From the NCBI RefSeq assembly GCF_019703515.2, contig NC_059362.1, forward strand, positions 42,337,826-42,401,825: 64,000 bases of DNA, written 5' to 3'. The position numbers and the translations under genes are program-made. The notes under the pieces were generated by a model, which was given only the letters and a program-made list of their open reading frames with translations, was not told the origin of the DNA and did not search any database. Positions 1-11,198 of the stretch are shown piece by piece. Positions within the stretch are counted from its first letter, which is position 1. The number at the start of each line of letters is the position of its first letter. The stretch comes from Myxocyprinus asiaticus. Its lineage: Eukaryota; Chordata; Actinopteri; Cypriniformes; Catostomidae.

Positions 1-101
1 GCATTGATCTGCGCCTAGGTAAGGATACGTCAATTTCGTATTTCGGGTTTTGCTGGGAGGGGGCTGTCCCGTTTTCCACAAGCAGTTATCTGGTCACCCT
101 A
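1..101 (+). mobile_element. hAT transposon, 3' terminal fragment
   Basis: These bases match, with few differences, the last ~100 bp of the complete hAT element ending at 24468. Shared landmarks are GCATTGATCT at the start, GGATACGTCAA, GGGAGGGGGCTGTCCC and the terminal CTGGTCACCCTA. The rest of the element would lie left of the window. It ends inside a Tc1 fragment, so the hAT copy probably inserted into that Tc1 element. Confidence 0.75.
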
Positions 102-719
102 CAAGTTAGTCTTGGCAAACTTCAGGTGCACAGCAATGTTATTGTTGGAAAGCAGTAGCTTACCATGGACACCATGCCTGTTTAATGTTTTCCGTATAGT
201 AGACTCATGAACAGAGATTTTAACCAGTTCCAATGATTCCTTCAAGTCTTTAGCTGTCACTCTAGGGTTCTTTTTACACTTTGAGTCATCTTGGCTGGAC
301 GGCCACTTCTAGGGAGAGTAGCCACAGAACTAAATCATCTCAATTTATAGACAACTTGTCTAAGTGTGGACAGATGAATATCTAAGCTCTTCAAGATAAC
401 TTTGTAACCTTTCCAGCTTTATGCAAAGCAACAATTCTTGACCGTAGGTCTTCTGAGATCTCTATTTGCAGGGCATGCTCCACGTCAGCAGATGCTTCTT
501 GTGAATAGAAAACTCCAAATGTTTGAGTGCTTTTTTATAAGTCAAAGTAGCTCTAATCCACACCTACAATCTCGTTTCATTAATTGGATGCCAGGTTTGC
601 CAACTCCTGACTCTAATTAGCTTTTGTTGACGTCATTAGCCTAAGGGTTTATATTTTATACAAATTTATACATAAATGCAGGTAATTTCAAAGGGTTCAA
701 ATACTTTTTCTTGCCACTC
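102..719 (-). mobile_element. Tc1-like transposon, 5' half, decayed
   Basis: Read on the minus strand it begins with the fish Tc1-type end GAGTGGCAAGAAAAAGTAT (right side, next to a TA at 720-721). It continues into remnants of the N-terminal DNA-binding half of a Tc1 transposase: helix-turn-helix peptide scraps such as VHESTIRKTL-like and a basic linker, with stops and frame changes. No DDE catalytic part is present because the left side is cut by the hAT end at 1-101. Open frames in this stretch are short and I do not consider them genes. Confidence 0.6.
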
Positions 720-721
720 TA

Positions 722-2194
722 CATCTGTAGTTACACTGTTAACCTTAACTCCTAATTTAAACCCTAACCCTAAACCTACCTGTACCTTAACTCAATAGCA
801 GCCAAAGTGAATCTTGTGAGAATTTTGCAGAGCAACATGTAGTTACCCAAAAAGTTACATGATTTTAATGTTAGAACATAATACTTAAAGACACCTAATA
901 TAAAGTGTGGCCCATTCTTCTGTTGCTATGCATTTAGAACAACTGCAAAACACTAGGACTCATTCATTTAGGATGCTCTAAGAATAATACATTAAGGTAT
1001 CTCTCTGAGCAGGTACTGCTCACTGCTGTGTGGGAGATTGTCTTTCATTGCATCATACTGTTTGGAGGACAAGCTCTACAATGTTATCAAGATAAGGCCG
1101 GAAGCCAAGAAACAAAGCTCCCATAAATATCTAGGCTGCCTGATATGCTGATGGCACCCCTACCTGTTTGTTATAAGGACATCATTATTAAAAAAATTAC
1201 TGGAACTAGGCTGCACATCAAAACATCTCTAAAAACTTTTATTAACTTCCTTTATTAACTTCCTTTATTAAAGGTACCCATTTTGGCAAACAGTGATGTT
1301 ATCATCTCCCTGCTGTTGTGCAGTACATAAAATAGAGAAGTTTTAATAACAAAACTAAAAAAAGGTTGAGGACAACACATTTACAAATAATGTGTGCACT
1401 GCAGTTTTTTCATGTTAAAATATTTTCTTTTATCAGAGCATAACTATGAATAAACCTTCGAAGTCCCTTAAAAGACAAAGAGAGAATTTATTTTCTGAAA
1501 TAGTTAAAACAAAGTAAATAGGGTTCAATAAGTTAATGTTGTCTTTACATTGCTAAATGATGACTGTAGCTCCAAAACAAAGGCATCAAAGAGACAAAGA
1601 AGAACTTTTACTATCAGTAGCACTTTCAGTCATTTTCATTTTCTTTAATTACATTTAGAATTCTAAATTTAATTCTTTAAATTAAGCTCAGATTTAATGT
1701 CACACTCTTGCAATCTCATTAAACAGTGCTGTGGATGAAATTCATCAGTGTGCCAGAAACCCACAGTGACACTGCTGATGTGTTTCCTGTATGGCACTGT
1801 GTGTATCATTTTACTCTTGACTACAGATTACAGTGAAACAAGTGCCAGACCACAGCATGGAATGCCTCTAGCAGGGCAGTGAACACAACTTGTTCTACTT
1901 GGAAGTGGTGGAGATGGTTGCAGACATTAAGATGAACCATATCAATGAATCAAGGGCATATGTATGTGTCTGTGTCTATGCGTGTGTGATTGCACACAAA
2001 AAATGGCAAGAGTTGGCCAAAATTGCCATTTCCAATCTAATTTGGTCAGCCTTACGTAATTATACAGGCAATTTTACAGGTTTTTATCAGTCCACCTGGA
2101 AATGAAGTCAGGTTTACAGGTTGCTACACATTCACCAAGGAAAAACAGGTCAATGGATTTGCCAAAGTTTCCCAGATTAATCCCTGAAAGCACA
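722..2194. other. Unassigned AT-rich DNA
   Basis: No convincing coding exon, RNA gene or recognised repeat seen. It contains a short tandem duplication of a TTCCTTTATTAAC motif near 1240-1272 and a telomere-like CCCTAACCCTAA run near 762-774, too short to mean anything. The 71-codon frame at 1890-2105 has no recognisable product. Confidence 0.5.
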
Positions 2195-2202
2195 TGTACA
2201 TC

Positions 2203-3007
2203 CAGGGTTGGGAGGGTTATTTTTGAAATGTATTCCACTACAGATTACAGAATATATGCTGTAAAATGTAATTTGTAACGTATTATGTTAACGTATTAAC
2301 GTATAATAGATTTATTCACTTGTTTTGACTATAAAAACTCTGCCAGTACAGTAAGACAAAATACACGTTAAAATACATTCTCTGAAAAACCTAAATATCT
2401 TATGCAGTGTTGTTTCTAAAACAAGATAAATCAAACTGATCTTGTTTTAAGGATTTTTAGATTTTTCTACAGGAAAACAATACAAAAATTATTAGCAAGA
2501 ATATGACTTTTGCCCTAATAGCAAAGGTCTTACTAGAAAAAAAGAAATTATGATCCAACGTGAATTTTCTTGATAAAAAATATGATCGTGCCTGGTAACG
2601 TGCATGTAAAATGGCTAGAAATAGCATTTTAGCTTAGCGTAAAGCTGACAATTTACACAAAGTTTATTTCTATTTCTTCTGCTCCAAACTTACTTCAAAT
2701 TTACCTCTCTGTCTGCTCGTATGAATGTAACACATCATAAGAAAGTGTTTCACCGCTGTTCAAATGCACTTTGGATCGCATCATTTATAATGTATAAATG
2801 TTTTCCATCTGAAAGTACTAAATATTAAATGAAACAAATGACAATAAAATGCAAAGTAATCTCTTCAGTAATCAAAATACTTTTTGAATGTAACTGTATT
2901 CTAATTACCAATGATTTAAATTGTAACTGTAGTAGAACACAGTTACTTATATTTTGTATTTTAAATACGTAATCCTGTTACATGTATTCCGTTACTCCCC
3001 AACCCTG
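2203..3007. mobile_element. Non-autonomous hAT element (805 bp) with 8-bp target duplication
   Basis: The ends are inverted: CAGGGTTGGG at 2203 and CCCCAACCCTG at 2997-3007. The flanks are identical 8-bp direct repeats, TGTACATC at 2195-2202 and 3008-3015. An 8-bp duplication with CAG-type ends is the hAT signature. The interior is AT-rich with no transposase. The last ~150 bp read in reverse (ATACATGTAACAGGATTACG and on) resemble the common vertebrate repeat built on GGAGTAACGGAATAC. Confidence 0.85.
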
Positions 3008-3404
3008 TGTACATCTCTGAGATGTTTGTTTTTCACAATCTAATTAACATCTGCTAAACATCTAAACAAGATCAGATTACAAACATTCTAAATCATCTTT
3101 TTGATATCCGAGACATAACTGTTGACAAACGTCTTATGGACATATTCCAGATGATCAAACAATGTAAAAAATACGTCTTCCAGATGAAAACACACACATC
3201 AAATAGATGTCTACATGATGGCCATGTGCTAAGATGGCAAATAAACAATATCTTTGATCACAGCTTTATATTATGCTTTGTTCTCATAGTTATGTCCGAT
3301 TTCAGATTTATGTGAACCTAAATATTATGTAAAAAGCAAACTGTGGTTGATCAACTTGTATATCGGTTAGACAACCCCTTCCTGTCTTAATGGGCAGTTC
3401 CTGA

Positions 3405-3652
3405 CTAGAATAGAGTGCAACAATTGGGTTCCTGAAGTACAATCCCATTCATTTTGTCCATAGGCCAACTGACTTTTAACGATAACTTATAAACCTGTAA
3501 AGACAGACATACCGTAAGCTCCATGGTTATTAATGGATGGTACAGTATGTGCTTCTGTTGAAGAAAAAGACAAATTCATGATGGAGGCCTACACTAACCA
3601 TGAGTCCTGATGAGAAAACATCCACCAATCAGAGAACTGCAGCAAACAAACC
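3405..3652 (+). repeat. Dispersed repeat R1, copy a
   Basis: This stretch is homologous, base by base with small gaps, to the reverse complement of 51995-52255. Shared blocks include ACTTATAAACCT, ATGGATGGTA, ATGTGCTTCTG and a CCAAT-box-like CCAATCAGAGAAC (CCAATTAGAGAAC in the other copy). A shorter relative lies near 28960-29055. Function unknown; it abuts the truncated 5' end of the next LINE. Confidence 0.6.
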
Positions 3653-3708
3653 AGCAAAAGAGCTCTGCAGTGACCACCCACTCGCACAATGCTCTGCCAA
3701 TAGACTCT

Positions 3709-4476
3709 GTAGACTACAGCTCAGAATTCAACACCATAGTGCCCTCCAAGCTTCAAGAGAAACTCTGGGCTCTGGGCTTAAACAGCTCACTGTGCAGCTG
3801 GATCCTGGACTTCCTGTCAAGCAGACGCCAGATGGTTAGAATGGGCAGCAACATCTCCTCATCACTGACCCTCAACACTGGAGCCCCGCAGGGCTGTGTT
3901 CTCAGCCCACTCCTGTATTCCCTGTACACACATGACTGTGTGGCAACACACAGCTCCAATGCCACCATTAAGTTTGCTGATGATACGACGGTGGTAGGTC
4001 AGATCACTGACAATGATGAAACAGCCTAGAGAGAGGAGGTGCACACTCTGACACACTGGTGTCAGGAGCACAACCTCTCCCTCAACGTCAGTAAGACAAA
4101 GGAGCTTGTGGTGGACTTAAGGAGAAGAGAAAGAGAACACAGCCCCATCACCATCAATGGAGCACCGGTGGAGAGAGTCAGCAGCTTCAAGTTCCTGGAT
4201 GTCCACATCACTGAGGAACTCACATGGTCCATCCACATTGAAGCTGTTGTGAAGAAGGCTCATCAGCGCCTCTTCTTCCTGAGACGGCTGAGGAAGTTTG
4301 GAATGAACTGCCACATCCTCACACGGTTCTACACCAGCACTATAGAGAGCATCCTGACTGGCTACATCTCCGCCTGGTATGGCAATAGCACCGCCCACAA
4401 CCGCAAAGCCCTGCAAAGGCTGGTGCGAACTGCCAGACACATCATCGGAGGTGAGCTTCCCTCCCTCCAGGACATA
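3709..4476 (+). pseudogene. LINE-A reverse transcriptase, C-terminal half, with in-frame UAG
   Basis: The frame begins in the conserved RT block DYSSEFNTIVPSKL and continues through SSLTLNTGAPQGCVLSPLLY and the catalytic KFADDTTVV. It then meets a TAG at 4027-4029 but stays open in the same frame beyond it, reading REEVHTLTHWCQEHNLSLNV and the thumb/connection region to GGELPSLQDI, where Tc1-A begins. The N-terminal endonuclease and RT fingers are missing. The same TAG is found at the same codon in LINE-B. No functional product is expected. Confidence 0.8.
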
Positions 4477-5722
4477 CACTATATTGCCAAAAGTATTCGC
4501 CCATCTGCCTTTAGACACATATAACTTAAGTGACATCCCATTCTTAATCCATAGGGTTCAATATGACGTCGGCCCACCCTTTGCAGCTATAACAGCTTCA
4601 ACTCTTCTGAGAAGGCTTTCCACAAGGTTTAGGAGTGTGTTTATGGGAATTTTTGACAATTCTTCCAGAAGCGCATTTGTGAGGTCAGACACTGATGTTG
4701 GACGAAAAGGCCTGGCTCACAGTCTTCGCTCTAATTCATCCCAAAAGTGCTCTATCAGGTTGATGTCAGGACTCTGTGCAGGCCAGTCAATTTCTTCCAC
4801 ACCAAACTCGCTCATCCATGTCTTTATGGACCTTGCTTTGTGCACTGGTGCGCAGTCATGTTGGAACAGGAAGGGACCATCCCCAAACTGTTCCCACAAA
4901 GTTCCCGCATGGAATTGTCCAAAATCTCTTGGTATGCTGAAGCATTCAGAGTTCCTTTCACTGGAACTAAGGGGCCAAGCCCAGCTCCTGAAAAACAACC
5001 CCACACCATAATCCCCCCTCCACCAAACTTCACAGTTGGCACAATGCAGTCAGACAAGTACCATTCTCCTGGCAACCGCCAAACCCAGACTTGTCCATCA
5101 GATTGCCAGATGGAGAAGCGTGATTCATCACTCCAGAGAACGTGTCTCCACTGCTCTAGAGTCCAGTGGCGGCATGCTTTACACCACTGCATCCGACGCT
5201 TTGCATTGCACTTGGTGATGTATGGCTTGGATGCAGCTGCTCGGCCATGGAAACCCATTCCATGAAGCTCTCTACGCACTGTTCTTGAGCTAATCTGAAG
5301 GCCACATGAACTTTGGAGGTCTGTAGCGATTGACTCTGCAGAAAGTTGGCAACCTCTGCACACTATTCGCCTCAGCATCCGCTGACCCCGCTCTGTCATT
5401 TTACGTGTTCTACCACTTCGTGGCTGAGTTGCTGTCATTCCCAATCGCTTCCACTTTGTTATAATACCACTGACAGTTGACTGTGGAATATTTAGTAGCG
5501 AGGAAATTTCACGACTGGACTTGTTGCACAGGTGGCATCCTATCACAGTACCACGCTGGAATTCACTGAGCTCCTGAGAGCGGCCCATTCTTTCACAAAT
5601 GTTTGTAGAAGCAGTCTGCATGCCTAGGTGCTTCATTTTATACACCTGTGGCCATGGAAGTGATTGGAACACTTGAATTCAATTATTTGGATGGGTGAGC
5701 GAATACTTTTGGCAATATAGTG
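4477..5722 (-). mobile_element. Tc1-A: Tc1-like transposon, full length, inactive
   Basis: Both ends are present. CACTATATTGCCAAAAGTAT starts at 4477 and its inverse ATACTTTTGGCAATATAGTG ends at 5722. A TA flanks each side (4475-4476 and 5723-5724), the Tc1/mariner target duplication. The length of 1246 bp with short inverted repeats and one internal transposase frame on the minus strand is typical of fish Tc1 elements. Confidence 0.9.
4558..5588 (-). pseudogene. Tc1-A transposase (frameshifted)
   Basis: The usual Tc1 start peptide [15 protein letters not shown] begins at 5588. A longer in-frame upstream ATG at 5672 is less likely the start. N-terminal paired-like helix-turn-helix motifs ([24 protein letters not shown]) are followed by the DDE domain: first Asp in [24 protein letters not shown], second Asp in [11 protein letters not shown], and Glu in SPDINLIEHFWDELE. 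The C-terminus AAKGGPTSY ends at the TGA at 4558-4560. The frame changes once near 4870-4930, between the first and second Asp, so no intact protein is made. All three catalytic residues are still present. Length without the shift would be about 340 residues, normal for the family. Confidence 0.85.
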
Positions 5723-5728
5723 TATATA

Positions 5729-7314
5729 CAGGTGCATCTCAATAAATTAGAATGTCATGGAAAAGTTCATTTATTTCAGTAATTCAACTCAAATTGTTAA
5801 ACTTGTGTATTAAATAAATTCAATGCACACAGACTGAAGTAGTTTAAGTCTTTGGTTCTTTTAATTGTGATGATTTTGGCTCACATTTAACAAAAACCCA
5901 CCAATTCACTATCTCAAAAAATTAGAATACATCATAAGACCAATAAAAAAAAACATTTTTAGTGAATTGCTGGCCTTCTGGAAAGTATGTTCATTTACTG
6001 TATATGTACTCAATACTTGGTAGGGGCTCCTTTTGTTTTAATTACTGCCTCAATTCGGCGTGGCATGGAGGTGATCAGTTTGTGGCACTGCTGAGGTGGT
6101 ATGGAAGCCCAGGTTTCTTTGACAGTGGCCTTCAGCTCATCTGCATTTTTTGGTCTCTTGTTTCTCATTTTCCTCTTAACAATACCCCATAGATTCTCTA
6201 TGGGGTTCAGGTCTGGTGAGTTTGCTGGCCAGTCAAGCACACCAACACCATGGTCATTTAACCAACTTTTGGTGCTTTTGGCAGTGTGGGCAGGTGCCAA
6301 ATCCTGCTGGAAAATGAAATCAGCATCTTTAAAAAGCTGGTCAGCAGAAGGAAGCATGAAGTGCTCCAAAATGTCTTGGTAAACGGGTGCAGTGACTTTG
6401 GTTTTCAAAAAAACACAATGGACCAACACCAGCAGATGACATTGCACCCCAAATCATCACAGACTGTGGAAACTTAACACTGGACTTCAATCAACTTGGG
6501 CTATGAGCTTCTCCACCCTTCCTCCAGACTCTAGGACCTTGGTTTCCAAATGAAATACAAAAGTTGCTCTCATCTGAAGAGAGGACTTTGGACCACTGGG
6601 CAACAGTCCAGTTCTTCTTCTCCTTAGCCCAGGTAAGACACCTCTGACGTTGTCTGTGGTTCAGGAGTGGCTTAACAAGAGGAATACAACAACTGTAGCC
6701 AAATTCCTTGACACGTCTGTGTGTGGTGGCTCTTAATGCCTTGACCCCAGTTTCAGTCCATTCCTTGTGAAGTTCACCCAAATTCTTGAATCGATTTTGC
6801 TTGACAATCCTCATAAGGCTGCGGTTCTCTCGGTTGGTTGTGCATCTTTTTCTTCCACACTTTTTCCTTCCACTCAACTTTCTGTTAACATGCTTGGATA
6901 CAGCACTCTGTGAACAGCCAGCTTCTTTGGCAATGAATGTTTGTGGCTTACCCTCCTTGTGAAGGGTGTCAATGATTGTCTTCTGGACATCTGTCAGATC
7001 AGCAGTCTTCCCCATGATTGTGTAGCCTAGTGAACCAAACTGAGAGACCATTTTGAAGGCTCAGGAAACCTTTGCAGGTGTTTTGAGTTGATTAGCTGAT
7101 TGGCATGTCACCATATTCTAATTATTTGAGATAGTGAATTGGTGGGTTTTTGTTAAATGTGAGCCAAAATCATCACAATTAAAAGAACCAAAGACTTAAA
7201 CTACTTCAGTCTGTGTGCATTGAATTTATTTAATACACGAGTTTCACAATTTGAGTTGAATTACTGAAATAAATGAACTTTTCCATGACATTCTAATTTA
7301 TTGAGATGCACCTG
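5729..7314 (-). mobile_element. Tc1-B: Tc1-like transposon with ~210-bp inverted repeats
   Basis: Left end CAGGTGCATCTCAATAAATT (5729) and right end ending CCTG (7314) are near-perfect inverted repeats about 210 bp long (to about 5937 and from about 7106). This is the long-IR arrangement of several fish Tc1 lineages. The target is TA: TATATA precedes the element and TA follows at 7315-7316. It sits immediately beside Tc1-A, so one of them inserted into the TA flanking the other. Confidence 0.9.
6010..7015 (-). pseudogene. Tc1-B transposase (one stop, one frameshift)
   Basis: The start MGKTADLTDVQKTII is at 7015. An upstream in-frame ATG at 7051 exists, but the MGKT start is the family norm. 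The helix-turn-helix region (CSQSAVSKHVNRKLSGRKKC, TTNRENRSLMRIVKQ) leads to the first catalytic Asp in VLSSDESNFCISFG. A TGA at 6491-6493 interrupts EAHSPS-stop-LKSSVKFPQ, and a homopolymer-length shift occurs near 6404-6412 (run of A on the + strand). After the shift the frame continues through FQQDLAPAHTAKS (second Asp) and SPDLNPIENLWGIVKRK (Glu), to a normal C-terminus ending GAPTKY. All DDE residues remain, so decay looks fairly recent. Confidence 0.85.
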
Positions 7315-8154
7315 TACCAGGCGGTGTGTGAAAAAAGCTTGGAGAATCATCAGAGACTCCAGCCACCCGAGCCATGGGCTGTTCTCACTGCTACCATCAT
7401 GCAGGCGGTATCGCAGCATCAGTATCTGCACCAGCCGACTAAATGACAGCTTCTTCCCCCAAGCAATCAGACTTTTGAACTCTTGATCTCCCATGATCAA
7501 CACATCAGCACTGCACTTTATTAATCTTATATCTCACACTGGACTGTCATAAATTATATTATTATTATATTCCCTCTTAACAACACACTGGCAACTTACT
7601 ATCAACCGACAGCCTGAATGTCAATACAGTACAATACAACCTACTGTACATTTTATATATACTTTTTTATTGTATAATGTGTATTCTATATTGTGTGTAT
7701 TGTATACTGTACATTGAATGTTATTATTTGTATATTGTGTTATGTGTAATTATGTGTATATTAGATTTTAAATTGTGTTGTGTTAATCTGATGTTTATTG
7801 TAAATTGGTATATGTCTCACCACTGTCACGACTACTATGTTGCTCAGAACTGCACCCAAGAATTTCACACACTATTGCACTTGTGTATATGGTTGTGTGA
7901 CAATAAAAGTTATTTTTGATTTGATTTGAAATGATCCAATCAAGCTGGTCTCCCTACAACCTCAAACTATTTATACAGTACCTGTTTATTTGTATATATC
8001 TGAATATTTTGCAATACAGTTTAAACAAATTGATTCTATACTTGTTATTGGCAACTCAGCGGGAAGCTGAGTCACGTCCAAGACCGCTGACCGGTAATGG
8101 AGGTGGAGACATGGATTTGAGTCCCCAACACGCCACAGTCTGCCCCCTGTCGAG

Positions 8155-8405
8155 CAGGGATGTACAGGATACTGGTAAAAATTAATGGCCGTACATACCA
8201 AGCCCTGGTGGATTCTGGCTGTAATCAAACCTCGATCCACCACGGCTTGGTTCATGACGGGGCTTTGCGTATAAAACACAAGGTGATGGTGAGGTGTGTG
8301 CATGGGGATGTTCACAAATACACGGTAGTGACTACCGTTATTCAGTTTCAGGGAGTAAAGCATAGAGTGGAGGCCATGGTTAATTCCCACCTCACCATCC
8401 ACTGA
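8155..8405 (+). pseudogene. Gypsy element aspartic protease remnant
   Basis: The frame starting at the ATG at 8160 (MYRILVKINGRTYQALVDSG) contains the retropepsin active-site triad as LVDSGCNQTSIH, followed by CVHGDVHKYTVV and a hydrophobic strand region. In the element it would process Gag-Pol. The frame stops after HLTIH at 8403-8405, where related elements continue into the linker before integrase. Upstream coding (8045-8155) is broken by stops. Only about 80 residues remain. Confidence 0.75.
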
Positions 8406-8440
8406 TTCTGGGAACCAATTGGCTGGGGATTAAACGATTA

Positions 8441-9551
8441 TTGAAAGCGTTGTGTGTGGATGGGTCCTGCAAACCAAAAACACGGTGTGTGATGTGTGAC
8501 GCGATGGCTGGGGAGGTGGAGCTGGGGCCGTCCGCGTCTGCTCAGCATCACAATGACGCAGGAGGGGAATCCTCTGGCATTCCCGCCCTCAGGGAATTCC
8601 CGGAGGGGGATTTCCCTCTGGAGCAGTCACGTGACGAAACCCTTAGGCACACCTTTGACCAAGTGAGAGTAATCGATGGCCAGCAGCTCCAGCCCAACGT
8701 CGTCCTCACATATCTGTATTTTTAAATTATTAGGGACCGGTTGTATCGAGTGATGCAGGACACTCAAACCCATGAAAATGCAACCCAGTTGTTAGTCCTG
8801 AGGAGCTGTCGGGAAACACTTTTCCAGTCAGCACACCACAATCCTATGGCGGGTCACTTAGGGCAAGAAAGAACACCGTTTGATGGCCCGCTTTTACTGG
8901 CTGGGCATTCACAGGGATATACGCAGATGGTGTGCGGCATGCCGTGAATGTCAGCTGGTGAATCTACCGGCCACCCCATTACCATTAATCGAGGCCACCT
9001 TCGAAAGAATTGGTATGGACCTCGTTGGGCCATTAGAACGGTCAGCATGTGGATATCGGTTTGTAATAGTCCTGGTGGATTATTCAATGCGAAATCCGGA
9101 AGCAGTGCCTTTACGCAACATCTCAGCATGCAGTGTTGTGGAGGCACTCTTCAAAATTATCTCCCGGGTGGGGATTCCGAAAGAAATCCTCACCAATCAA
9201 GGCACAACGTTTATGTCACGAACACTATGCAAACTTTATGAATTGCTGGGGATTAAATCGATTCACACCAGGGTTTATCACCCGCAAACTGACGGGCTGG
9301 TGGAATGGTTTAATTGCACCTTGAAAAACATGATTCGAAAGTTCATACACGAGGACGCTAGAAATTGGGACAAATGGCTGGACCCCCTATTATTCACAGT
9401 CAGGGAGGTCCCGCAAGCCTCAATGTGGTTTTCCCCCTTCAAGCTCCTGTATGGACGCCGGCCCAGTGGGGTGCTTGACATCATATGGGAGGAGTGGGAG
9501 GAAGGACCTTCCCCGAGCAAAAATGAAATTCAGTATGTCCTTGATCTTTGA
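8441..9551 (+). pseudogene. Gypsy element linker and integrase, catalytic Asp replaced by Asn
   Basis: 8441-8725 encodes the Pro/Glu-rich linker (PLEQSRDETLRHTFDQVRV). The integrase then has an N-terminal zinc-binding HHCC module (HHNPMAGHLGQ in one frame; CAACRECQ after a frameshift near 8875). The core follows with the first Asp in IGMDLVGPLERS, then EILTNQGTTFMS where the family has DQG, so the second catalytic Asp is Asn. The Glu is in QTDGLVEWFN. The frame ends with the conserved SPSKNEIQYVLDL at a TGA (9549-9551). About 300 residues in total, similar to complete gypsy integrases; inactive from the frameshift and the lost Asp. Confidence 0.85.
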
Positions 9552-9778
9552 GCAAAGCTACACACACTGGGTCAGTTGTCACAACAGAGTTTGCTCCAAG
9601 CTCAAGACACACAAAGCCAGCTCTATAATAGGGGTGCCCAGCTATGGGAATTTGCACCAGGAGACAAGGTACTTGTATTACTCCCCACATCGAGCTCGAA
9701 ATTACTTCATCAGAGGTGAAGTTCAAAGCCGATCCATTCACCCCGGTCCCTTGTGGAGACCACCTCTCACCATACCAG

Positions 9779-11102
9779 CTCATGGAGGTGGCCAGGTTGC
9801 AAAAAGAGTTTGCGGGCGTGTTCTCTCCTCTCCCCGGTCGGACTAACCTCATACAGCACCATATCGAGACCCTACCGGGAGTGGTTGTGCATAGTCGGCC
9901 ACACCGCGTACCCGAGCACAAGAAAAGGTGATTCGGGACGAATTAGAGGCAATGCTCCAAATGGGGGTAATAGAAGAATCGCACAGCGATTGGTCGAGCC
10001 CGGTTGTTCTTGTACCTAAGAATGATGGGTCAGTCCGGTTCTGTGTTGATTACTGGAAAGTCAACGCGGTGTCTAAATCTGACGTGTACCCAATGCCCCA
10101 AATTGAAAAACTGCTCGATCGGTTGGGTGTGGCTCAATTTTATTCGACACTGGATTTAACTAAGGGATATTGGCAGATCCCCTTAACTCCATTATCCCGA
10201 GAAAAAAAACGGCCTTTTCCACACCATTCGGATTACACCAATTCGTCACTCTTCCGTTTGGTTTGTTCAGGGCTCCTGCCACGTTCCAGCATCTCATGGA
10301 TAAGATCCTCCGGCCACACGCCACATATGCCGCTGCCTACCTGGATGACATTATCATATACAGTAATGATTGGCAGAGGCATATGCAGCATCTAAGAGCC
10401 GTGCTGAGGTTGCTGAGACAGGCGGGACTCATGGCAAACCCGAAAAAGTGTGCAATTGGTAGGGTGGAATTACAGTATCTGGGCTTCCTCTTGGGTCATG
10501 GGCAGGTACGACCCCAAATTGATAAAACCACAGCAATAGCGGCCTGCCCACGTCCCAAGTCCAAAAAGGAGGTGAGACAGTTTATGGGGTTGGCTGGCTA
10601 TTACAGAAGGTTTGTGCCTAATTTTCCTGATGTCACCAGCCCCTTGACTGATCTAACTAAAAAGGGGGTACCAGATCTGGTCGAGTGGACGGAGGCGTGC
10701 CAACAGGCTTTCACGAGAGTGAAATCTGCACTCTGTGGCGGGCCGCTCCTACATGCTCCTAACTTCTCTCTCCCCTTCATTTTACAGACGGATGCATCAG
10801 AGAGGGGGGGTTGGGGGCTGTGCTCTTGCAGGAGGTGGAGGGGGTGGAGCGACTGTGCTGTACATTAGCCGTAAGCTCTCTTTGAGAGAGACTAAGTACA
10901 ACACAATTGAAAAAGAGTGTCTTGCCATCAAGTGGGCGGTCCTAACCCTCCGCTATTACCTGCTGGGTTGGGCCTTCATCCTCCACTCAGATCACGCCCC
11001 GCTTCAGTGGCTCCACCGCATGAAGGATAACAACGCACGGATCACTCATTGGTAACTGGCACTTCAGCCCTTCAAATTCAAGGTGGTCCACAGGCTGGGC
11101 CA
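9779..11102 (+). pseudogene. Gypsy element reverse transcriptase and RNase H
   Basis: The linker YQLMEVARLQKEFAGVFSPL leads to RT: GVIEESHSDWSSPVVLVPKN, SVRFCVDYWKVNAV, YSTLDLTKGYWQIPL. A frameshift in the A-run at 10201-10208 is followed by FSTPFGLHQFVTLPFGLFRA and the catalytic YLDDIIIYS. The connection runs through VRQFMGLAGYYRRFVPNF. RNase H starts at FILQTDASERG, shifts frame in the G-run near 10805-10850, and resumes as ISRKLSLRETKYNTIEKECL to HSDHAPLQWLHRMKDNNAR. RT and RNase H key acidic residues are present but three reading frames are needed. Confidence 0.85.
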
Positions 11103-11198
11103 CAGATGGTTGTGGCTGATTTCCTCTCCAGGAATGGGGGGGGGGGGGTGGAGTTAGCAGGCTGGACGTTGCCTGGGCCTGAGTCAGGTGGTGGGGTA

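Larger units (their letters stand above)
3700..7929 (+). mobile_element. LINE-A: 5'-truncated non-LTR retrotransposon split by two Tc1 elements
   Basis: LINE sequence runs 3700-4476, is interrupted by Tc1-A (4477-5722) and Tc1-B (5729-7314), and resumes at 7317 without loss of more than a few bases. The piece after the break encodes the C-terminal peptide RRCVKKAWRIIRDSSHPSHG and then a 3' UTR ending in GACAATAAAAG and a TTTGATTTGATT tail. The same 3' end occurs in LINE-B (55855-58970, opposite strand), which lacks the Tc1 insertions and so serves as the empty-site control. Family: L2/CR1/Rex-type LINE of fish; I cannot decide the clade by eye. Confidence 0.85.

Noticed and set aside
762..774. 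Telomere-like CCCTAACCCTAA
   Set aside because: Only about two units; common by chance in fish DNA.
4379..5265. Long + strand frames over Tc1-A as genes
   Set aside because: They lie antisense to the recognisable transposase and show no family motifs.
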